This document shows, in pieces, positions 6,037-10,879 of a DNA stretch of 10,879 nt. The translations under genes were made by a program, and so were the position numbers. The stretch covers positions 1 to 10,879 of the forward strand of contig DATKXG010000391.1 of assembly GCA_035529175.1 (NCBI GenBank), in the 5' to 3' direction. Every line of letters begins with the position of its first letter. The stretch's first letter is position 1. Under the pieces are notes generated by a model. The model saw nothing but the letters and a program-made list of their open reading frames with translations. It did no database searches and had not been told where the DNA came from. The stretch is from Sva-07 sp035529175. Lineage in GTDB: Bacteria > Actinomycetota > Acidimicrobiia > Acidimicrobiales > Ilumatobacteraceae.

Positions 6037-6795
6037 ATGAGCGACGAGCCGATCCATCCCCGGGGAGGGCCTCGGCCCAGTTGGAAGCGAATCGTCTTCA
6101 AGCCGTCCGGTGAGGCGCTCGCGGGTGAATCCGGCCAGGGACTCGACGGAGCCACCCTCGAAGCAACCGCGCGCGACATCGTCGACCTCCGCAAGAACCT
6201 CGGCGTCGACGTCGCCGTGGTCGTCGGCGGCGGCAACTTCTGGCGCGGCCGGACCGGCTCGCTGAGCGGGATGGACGCCACCCAGTCCGACCACATCGGC
6301 ATGCTCGGCACCGTCATGAACGCCCTGGCGCTCCAGGACGCGCTCGAACGGCTCGGCCAGGACACTCGAGTGCAGTCGGCGATCGAGATGCCCCGCATCG
6401 CCGAGGCCTACATCCGGCGGCGTGCAGTGCGCCACCTCGAGAAGGGTCGCGTCGTGATCTTCGCCGCCGGCACCGGCAACCCGTTCTTCACCACCGACAC
6501 CGCCGCCGCGCTGCGCGCCGCCGAGATCGAGGCCGACGTCGTGATCAAGGGCACGCACAGCGGTGTCGACGGCGTGTACTCGGCCGACCCTCGCCACGAT
6601 GCGTCGGCGACCAAGTACGACGAGGTCGGCTACCTCGAAGTGATGACGAAGAACCTCAAGGTGATGGACGCCACGGCCATCGCGTTCTGCCGCGACAACG
6701 GCATTCCCATCGTCGTGTTCGACATGTCCAAGCCCGGTTCGTTGCGCAGCATCGTGCAGGGCGGCCACGAAGGAACCCTCGTCCACGAGGTCTGA
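6037..6795 (+). CDS. pyrH: Uridylate (UMP) kinase
   Basis: The product is 252 aa. PyrH phosphorylates UMP to UDP with ATP in pyrimidine nucleotide synthesis and is a hexamer of the amino-acid-kinase fold. Motifs in order are the nucleotide loop region KPSGEALAG (22-30), VVVGGGNFWRG (61-71), HIGMLGTVMNALALQDAL (86-103), AGTGNPFFTTDTAAALR (144-160), VDGVYSADP (177-185) and the ending FDMSKPGSL (228-236) with HEGTLV. The first loop normally reads KLSGEAL; here position 23 is proline, which is unusual to my knowledge. The N-terminal 15 residues (MSDEPIHPRGG...) are a short family-variable extension. The ATG at 6037 is supported by the near-leaderless promoter. Neighbours tsf and frr are the expected ones. 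Confidence 0.97.
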   Translation: MSDEPIHPRGGPRPSWKRIVFKPSGEALAGESGQGLDGATLEATARDIVDLRKNLGVDVAVVVGGGNFWRGRTGSLSGMDATQSDHIGMLGTVMNALALQDALERLGQDTRVQSAIEMPRIAEAYIRRRAVRHLEKGRVVIFAAGTGNPFFTTDTAAALRAAEIEADVVIKGTHSGVDGVYSADPRHDASATKYDEVGYLEVMTKNLKVMDATAIAFCRDNGIPIVVFDMSKPGSLRSIVQGGHEGTLVHEV

Positions 6796-6814
6796 CCAGG
6801 ACCTGATGTTCTGG
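6796..6814 (+). other. Short inverted repeat immediately after the pyrH stop
   Basis: CCAGGA at 6796-6801 can pair with TTCTGG at 6809-6814 (six pairs, one G-U) around a seven-base loop. It directly follows the pyrH stop and precedes the frr promoter candidate. There is no T-run. It could be a weak terminator or part of the frr promoter region; the evidence is thin. Confidence 0.2.
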
Positions 6815-6833
6815 TCGAGCGGGTCGGTCTGGG

Positions 6834-6839
6834 TACGCT
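6834..6839 (+). promoter_or_regulatory. Candidate -10 element for a leaderless frr transcript
   Basis: TACGCT fits TANNNT and is followed by exactly seven bases and the GTG start of frr at 6847. There is no Shine-Dalgarno sequence in those bases. The layout is the same as before xerC. No clear -35 hexamer is visible near 6810-6816. Confidence 0.45.
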
Positions 6840-6846
6840 GGCTGCC

Positions 6847-7404
6847 GTGATCGACGATGCCATGCTCGAAGCGATGGAGAAGATGGACAAAGCGGTGGAG
6901 CACACGCAGTCCCAGTTCTCCACGGTGCGCACCGGACGTGCGACGCCGTCGCTCGTCGAGCGCATCACGATCGAGTACTACGGCACCCAGGTGCCGCTCC
7001 AGCAGCTGGCGTCGATCTCGGTGCCCGAAGCTCGTCAGCTGCTGATCAAGCCGCACGACCGCGGCACCCTCGAAGCGATCGAGAAGTCGATCCGCGACAG
7101 CGATCTCGGGGTGTCGCCCAACAACGACGGCATCTCGATCCGGCTCTCGCTGCCGCAGCTCACCGAGGAACGCCGACGCGAGTACGTCAAGGTCGTCAAG
7201 CACATGGCCGAAGAGGGCCGAATCGCCGTCCGCGGCGCCCGCCGCGACGCCCGCAAGGCCATGGAGTCCGCCGAGAAGGACGGCGAGATCTCCGCCGACG
7301 AACTCGAACGGGCCGAGAAGGAACTCGAGAAGGTGACCCACGAGCACGTCGAACACATCGACGCTGCGCTGGGTCGCAAAGAGCAGGAACTGCTCGAAGT
7401 ATGA
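6847..7404 (+). CDS. frr: Ribosome recycling factor
   Basis: The product is 185 aa, the standard length. RRF works with EF-G to split the post-termination ribosome. Family features run along the whole protein: FSTVRTGRATPSLVERI (24-40), EYYGTQVPLQQLASISVPEAR (43-63), LIKPHD (66-71), GVSPNNDGISIRLSLPQLTEERR (88-110) and the charged helical end. The GTG at 6847 gives the usual N-terminus (short lead then EAMEKMDKAVE), and the next ATG at 6862 would cut into the first helix. The TANNNT box seven bases upstream supports a leaderless GTG. It lies 51 bp after pyrH, the usual partner. The final codons (LLEV) take part in a 27-nt repeat that continues past the stop. Confidence 0.98.
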   Translation: MIDDAMLEAMEKMDKAVEHTQSQFSTVRTGRATPSLVERITIEYYGTQVPLQQLASISVPEARQLLIKPHDRGTLEAIEKSIRDSDLGVSPNNDGISIRLSLPQLTEERRREYVKVVKHMAEEGRIAVRGARRDARKAMESAEKDGEISADELERAEKELEKVTHEHVEHIDAALGRKEQELLEV

Positions 7405-7470
7405 GTCGTGCACGGACTGCTCGAAGCATGAATGAGACAGGAAGTGCTCGAACTTCGCACGCTGGGGGAA
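7384..7470 (+). repeat. Degenerate 27-nt tandem repeat spanning the frr stop codon
   Basis: Units start at 7390, 7417 and 7444. The core tgctcgaa is identical in all three, and the preceding ggaa or gga is also kept. The block CAGGAA-C-TGCTCGAA at 7384-7398 recurs as CAGGAA-G-TGCTCGAA at 7438-7452. Units 1 and 2 match at 19 of 27 positions by hand. As 27 is a multiple of three, the frr frame is kept: LLEV-stop, then LLEA-stop, then VLEL, running to just before the cdsA ribosome binding site. Confidence 0.6.
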
Positions 7471-7480
7471 GGACACAGTC

Positions 7481-8902
7481 ATGAGTGATTGGGACGACGA
7501 CGACAAAGAGGCAGCACGTCGCAAGGCGGGTCCGTTCGAGAGCGAGATGGATTCGTTCGACGACGACGAGTTCGGTGGCCCGCTGTTCGGGGCGACCACC
7601 GAGCAGCGCGCCGTCGGTTTCGACGATGATCCGGGGCACGAGCCGATCAGTCTCAGCTCCGACGACTCCGGCGCGATGCCGCACTGGACCGATCCGCCGA
7701 CCGGTGAAGTGCCGCGCATCGCCGCGGCGGAGTCGGCGGACCCGACCGACGACGTCGACGTCTGGTCGTCGTTCGCCGGATCGGCAACCGACGACGTCGA
7801 GGCCGAGGCGCCCAAGGACCCGACCGGTGAACTGACCTGGCACGACGATCCGACCGTCGACGACGCCCCCGTCTCGCCGCGTGCGGTGCCCTCCGGCGCC
7901 GTGCCGGTCACCGAAGCGGCCGAGCCGGCACGTCGCGAACCGGCGCGCATCACGATCGGTACCGACCCGTCGGGCATGCCTCGGCGCCCGGATCCCAAGC
8001 GGCGCGGGGCGTCACCGCAGCGTCCTCCCAGCGCCAGTGCGGCCACGCCGGGCGGCGGGGCCCGCAATCTGCCGGTGGCGGTTGCCTCCGGTCTGGCGCT
8101 CGCGGCGGTGTTCCTGGCGCTCGTGATGTGGCGGCCCGCGGCCGCGTTGGCATTCGTCACGTTGGCGCTCGGCCTCGCGTCGGTCGAGTACTTCGCCCGG
8201 GTGACCGACAAGGGGTACCGCCCGGTGATCGCCGTCGGCGTTCTGGCGTGCGTTGCGGCCCCGCTGGCCGCCTACTGGGTGGGCGAGATGGCGATCCCGC
8301 TGGTGATCGCGTTCGCGTTCTTCGCGGGGGCCATCAGCTTCATCGCTGCGGATTCCGTCGAGGCCGGCCCGATGCCGAACATGGCGATCACGATCCTCGG
8401 TGTGGTGTGGATCGGCGTGCTGGGCTCGTACGCCGCGCTGATCCTCGCCTGGTCGAACTTCGGCACCGGTACGCCGTGGGGCACCGACACGCTCGTGCTG
8501 GTCGCGATCGGCGTGGTTGCCAACGACGTCGGCGCCTTCTTCGTCGGGAGCGCCTTCGGACGCACCCCGCTGCGCCCGTGGATCAGCCCCAACAAGTCGC
8601 TCGAAGGCCTGCTCGGTGGCACGGTCCTCACGCTGCTGGTGATGTTGATCATCGGGATGCAGGACCTCAGCGACACCTGGTCGAGCACCAGCCACCTGCT
8701 GATGCTCGGCATCGTGATCTCGGCGCTGGCGCCACTGGGCGACCTCACCGAGAGCATGTTCAAGCGCAATCTCGACGTCAAGGACTTCGGTGCGATCATC
8801 CGGGGCCACGGTGGCGTGCTGGACCGTTTCGACGGATTCCTGTTCGTGCTGCCCGCGGTGTACTACCTGATGCTCGTGGTCGAACCCTGGACGGCGCTCT
8901 GA
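7481..8902 (+). CDS. cdsA: Phosphatidate cytidylyltransferase (CDP-diacylglycerol synthase) with long acidic N-terminal region
   Basis: The product is 473 aa, compared with about 270-300 for a plain CdsA. The C-terminal ~275 residues (about 197-470) are a multi-spanning membrane enzyme that makes CDP-diacylglycerol from CTP and phosphatidate for phospholipid synthesis. The CdsA signature is intact at 425-451: SMFKRNLDVKDFGAII, then HGGVLDRFD. Upstream conserved parts are ANDVGAFFVGSAFGRTPL (347-364) and ISPNKSLEG (368-376). Residues 1-195 are predicted disordered and very acidic at first (DWDDDDKE, DSFDDDEF), with related short motifs (HWTDPPTGEVP at 68-78; DPTGELTWHDDPT at 113-125), then basic/proline-rich (RRPDPKRRG) just before the first membrane helix. 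AAGGA at 7469-7473 is seven bases before the ATG, which supports the long start. dxr starts seven bases downstream. Confidence 0.95.
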   Translation: MSDWDDDDKEAARRKAGPFESEMDSFDDDEFGGPLFGATTEQRAVGFDDDPGHEPISLSSDDSGAMPHWTDPPTGEVPRIAAAESADPTDDVDVWSSFAGSATDDVEAEAPKDPTGELTWHDDPTVDDAPVSPRAVPSGAVPVTEAAEPARREPARITIGTDPSGMPRRPDPKRRGASPQRPPSASAATPGGGARNLPVAVASGLALAAVFLALVMWRPAAALAFVTLALGLASVEYFARVTDKGYRPVIAVGVLACVAAPLAAYWVGEMAIPLVIAFAFFAGAISFIAADSVEAGPMPNMAITILGVVWIGVLGSYAALILAWSNFGTGTPWGTDTLVLVAIGVVANDVGAFFVGSAFGRTPLRPWISPNKSLEGLLGGTVLTLLVMLIIGMQDLSDTWSSTSHLLMLGIVISALAPLGDLTESMFKRNLDVKDFGAIIRGHGGVLDRFDGFLFVLPAVYYLMLVVEPWTAL

Positions 8903-8909
8903 GCAGCTG

Positions 8910-10076
8910 ATGTCGTCGTCGACCCGCGTGGCGATCGCCGGGTCGACCGGATCGATCGGCACCCAGACGATCGAGGTCGTCGAGGCCGAGAATGCCCGCG
9001 TGCCCGGCTCGTACCAGATCGTGGCGCTGGCGGTGGGGAGTTCGGCCGCTGCCGTGATCGAGCAGGCGCGGCGTTGCTCGCCTGCGCTGGTGGCGGTGGC
9101 CGATGAATCCGCCCGTCGCGAGGTCGCCGCGGCGCTGCCCGGCGTCGAGGTCGTTGCGGACCTCGCCCTCGTGGCCGATCCGGCCGATGTCGTCGTCAAC
9201 GGCGTGGTCGGGTTCGCCGGCCTCGCGGTCACGATCGAGACGCTGCGCTCCGGCAAGCGCCTCGCCCTGGCCAACAAGGAGAGTCTGATCGCCGCCGGTC
9301 CGGTCGTGCAGCCGCTGCGTGACGTGCCCGGCGCCGAACTCGTCCCGGTCGACAGCGAGCACTGCGCGCTGCACCAGTGCCTGCGCTCGTCCGTGGCTGC
9401 CGACCGTGAAGTGGAGCGCCTCCTGCTCACCGCGAGCGGCGGACCGTTCCGTGGCCGCAGCGCCGAACAGCTGGCCGAGGTGACCGTCGAGGCCGCACTC
9501 GCGCATCCGACCTGGAGCATGGGCCCGAAGATCACCGTCGACTCGAGCACCTTGATGAACAAGGGACTCGAGGTGATCGAGGCCCACGAGCTCTACGGCA
9601 CGCCCTACGACGACATCGACGTGGTCGTGCACCCGCAGTCGGTGGTGCACTCGATGGTCGAGTTCACCGACGGCTCGACGATCGCCCAGCTCAGCCTGCC
9701 CGACATGCGCCTCCCGATCGGGTACGCGCTCGGCTACCCGGACCGCATCGGCAGTCCGTTCGGGCGCATCGACTGGACGGCGCTGTCACGCCTCGACTTC
9801 GAGATGCCCGACCGGGCCACGTTCCGCTGTCTCGACCTCGCCTACGACGCCGGCCGGCTCGGCGGAACGGGTCCGGCGTGGCTCAGCGCAGCCAACGAGG
9901 TGGCGGTTGACGCATTCTTGGCAGGGAACTTGCGATGGAATGAGATCCCTGACGTCTGTGTTGGTGTACTTGCGATGCATGATGGTGCAACCCCGTATAC
10001 CGTCGACGACGTGATCGAGGCCGACGCCCAGGCTCGGCGGATCGCTCGTGACCTGCTCTCGAAACGACCGACATGA
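8910..10076 (+). CDS. dxr: 1-deoxy-D-xylulose-5-phosphate reductoisomerase
   Basis: The product is 388 aa, the usual length. DXR (IspC) converts DXP to MEP with NADPH, the first committed step of the MEP isoprenoid pathway. The NADPH loop is GSTGSIGTQT (11-20), followed by NKESLI (122-127). Metal ligands are D148 and E150 in VDSEHCALHQCL and E221 in MNKGLEVIEA. Substrate residues lie in TASGGPF (174-180), H199 in AHPTWSMGPKITVDSS, and N217/K218. VHPQSVVHSMVEF (240-252) and SAANEVAV (326-333) complete the family pattern. No strong ribosome binding site precedes the ATG, which lies seven bases after the cdsA stop, so coupling is likely. The stop overlaps rseP by ATGA. Codons 333-363 use A/T-ending codons far more than the rest of the gene; see the separate entry. 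The 3' neighbour rseP is the normal actinobacterial order. Confidence 0.97.
   Translation: MSSSTRVAIAGSTGSIGTQTIEVVEAENARVPGSYQIVALAVGSSAAAVIEQARRCSPALVAVADESARREVAAALPGVEVVADLALVADPADVVVNGVVGFAGLAVTIETLRSGKRLALANKESLIAAGPVVQPLRDVPGAELVPVDSEHCALHQCLRSSVAADREVERLLLTASGGPFRGRSAEQLAEVTVEAALAHPTWSMGPKITVDSSTLMNKGLEVIEAHELYGTPYDDIDVVVHPQSVVHSMVEFTDGSTIAQLSLPDMRLPIGYALGYPDRIGSPFGRIDWTALSRLDFEMPDRATFRCLDLAYDAGRLGGTGPAWLSAANEVAVDAFLAGNLRWNEIPDVCVGVLAMHDGATPYTVDDVIEADAQARRIARDLLSKRPT
9906..9998 (+). other. Codon-usage and low-GC island within dxr
   Basis: Codons 333-363 of dxr contain 16 A/T-ending codons out of 31 (for example gtt, gca, aat, cct, tgt, gta, ctt, cat, tat), while such codons are rare in the rest of the gene. 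G+C of 9901-10000 is 53% by hand count, well below the surroundings. The patch holds a 10-bp direct repeat ACTTGCGATG at 9928-9937 and 9968-9977 and an inverted repeat CAGGGA/TCCCTG at 9922-9927/9946-9951. The protein frame is intact through it. Confidence 0.75.
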
Positions 10077-10879
10077 CCGACCAACTCACTCCTCCGGACC
10101 AGCAGACCGAACGATCGTTCGCGCCGCCGCGCCGCGGCGATCGGGTCAAGAGCGAGATCATGGCCGGCGGTGCGGTCACCGAACTCGACGACGACGAGCT
10201 CGCCAACGGCTGGACCGGCTGGTTGGCGATGGCGGGAATCGCTGCGCTGTTCGCGTGGCTCGCGTTCGTCAACGTCTGGATCTTCGTGTTCGTGGTCGGC
10301 GTGGTGATCTCGATCTTCCTCCACGAACTGGGTCACTTCGCCACCGCGAAGTGGACCGGCATGAAGGCCACGCAGTTCTTCCTGTTCTTCGGGCCGCGCC
10401 TGTGGAGCTTCCGCCGCGGCGAGACCGAGTACGGCGTCCGGGCGCTCCCGCTCGGGGCGTTCGTCCGCATCGTCGGCATGAACCGGATGGACGACGTCGA
10501 TCCCGCCGACGAAGCACGGTCATACCGTCAGGCGACGTTCCCGCGCCGCCTGCTGGTGATCTCGGCCGGCTCGATCATGCACATCCTGATCGCGATCGTG
10601 CTGCTGTTCGGCGTGTACGCGACTCAGGGCGAGATCACCGCGCAGGACGAACCGCGGGTCATCGTCGGCGCCGCCGCGCAGGAGCTACCCGCGTGGGGTG
10701 CCGGCATCCGCGACGGCGACGAGATCGTGTCGGTCGAGGGCGTCGCCGTGACGACATCGGTCGAGCTCGGCGAGGTGGTTCGCAGCTTCGATCCGGGCGA
10801 CACCGTCGATCTCGTGGTGATTCGCGACGGCGAGACGATCGTCATCCCGGTCGGTCTCGGGGCGAACACGTCGGTGCCG
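10073..10879 (+). CDS. rseP: RseP/Rip1-family site-2 intramembrane metalloprotease (partial, 3' end outside window)
   Basis: The first 269 residues are present and the frame is open to the window end. Site-2 proteases cut membrane-bound regulators such as anti-sigma factors within the bilayer. The zinc motif HELGH is at 84-88 within the first membrane helix (about 50-83). It is followed by the membrane-reentrant segment ALPLGAFVRIVGM (124-136), a second helix with PRRLLVISAGSIMHILIAI (158-176) and a PDZ domain from about 195 (GAGIRDGDEIVSVEGVAV at 209-226). The third catalytic motif (LDG/NPD type) lies beyond the window. The N-terminal ~48 residues before the first helix are an acidic cytoplasmic extension absent from E. 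coli RseP. AGSIMH takes the place of the AGPxxN often seen in the family. The ATG overlaps the dxr stop (ATGA), so the two are coupled, as in the mycobacterial dxr-rip1 order. Confidence 0.95.
   Translation, partial: MTDQLTPPDQQTERSFAPPRRGDRVKSEIMAGGAVTELDDDELANGWTGWLAMAGIAALFAWLAFVNVWIFVFVVGVVISIFLHELGHFATAKWTGMKATQFFLFFGPRLWSFRRGETEYGVRALPLGAFVRIVGMNRMDDVDPADEARSYRQATFPRRLLVISAGSIMHILIAIVLLFGVYATQGEITAQDEPRVIVGAAAQELPAWGAGIRDGDEIVSVEGVAVTTSVELGEVVRSFDPGDTVDLVVIRDGETIVIPVGLGANTSVP

Noticed and set aside
5950..8211. A 753-codon open frame on the minus strand across pyrH, frr and the start of cdsA
   Set aside because: It is antisense to three unmistakable genes, has no recognisable domain and no ribosome binding site; long antisense frames are expected at this GC content.
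8012..9562. A 516-codon minus-strand open frame across cdsA and dxr
   Set aside because: Low-complexity Arg/Ser/Thr composition, antisense to conserved genes, no family resemblance; a GC-bias shadow.
9996..10003. Promoter for rseP inside dxr (TATACC/TACCGT)
   Set aside because: The hexamers are plausible, but no -35 is found at a usual spacing and the ATGA overlap already explains rseP expression; kept only as one possible reading of the codon island.

Overview
The window reads as a conserved housekeeping stretch of a high-G+C actinobacterial chromosome, entirely on the + strand. The gene order comM - dprA - xerC - whiG-type sigma - LytM-like protein - rpsB - tsf - pyrH - frr - cdsA - dxr - rseP matches, from memory, the neighbourhood known in Streptomyces and Mycobacterium. 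Strong GC3 bias, a WhiG-like sigma next to rpsB, and starts that look leaderless all fit Actinomycetota. The flavour of the proteins suggests class Acidimicrobiia (Ilumatobacter-like), but that is a guess from protein style and not a demonstrated assignment.

Layout. Bases 1-3078 hold DNA-uptake/recombination and regulatory genes: the 3' end of a ComM/YifB AAA+ gene overlaps dprA by ATGA. A 48-bp gap with a candidate promoter precedes xerC, and xerC overlaps a WhiG/FliA-type sigma gene by ATGA. Bases 3079-4094 hold one secreted LytM/M23-like protein whose zinc ligands appear to be lost. It is flanked upstream by two tight GC hairpins and downstream by a 61-bp tandem repeat (three copies) and the rpsB promoter/leader. 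Bases 4095-5883 are rpsB-tsf (translation). Bases 6037-7404 are pyrH (UMP kinase) and frr (ribosome recycling), each with a candidate promoter of its own. Bases 7481-10879 are cdsA (CDP-diacylglycerol synthesis, with a long acidic N-terminal tail), dxr (MEP isoprenoid pathway) and the start of rseP/rip1 (site-2 protease). These three are packed with a 7-bp gap and then an ATGA overlap, and rseP runs off the window end.

Functionally the block couples ribosome components and recycling (S2, EF-Ts, RRF), nucleotide and lipid precursors (UMP kinase, CdsA, DXR) and envelope maintenance or signalling (LytM-like protein, RseP, WhiG-type sigma). I found no RNA genes, CRISPR array, insertion sequence or defence system. 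The parts that ordinary annotation would not explain are the 61-bp palindrome-bearing repeats (3754-3936), a short codon-usage island inside dxr (9906-9998), an in-frame 27-nt repeat that runs through the frr stop codon (7384-7470), the probably catalytically dead LytM protein, and a recurring -10/start-codon arrangement suggesting leaderless mRNAs.
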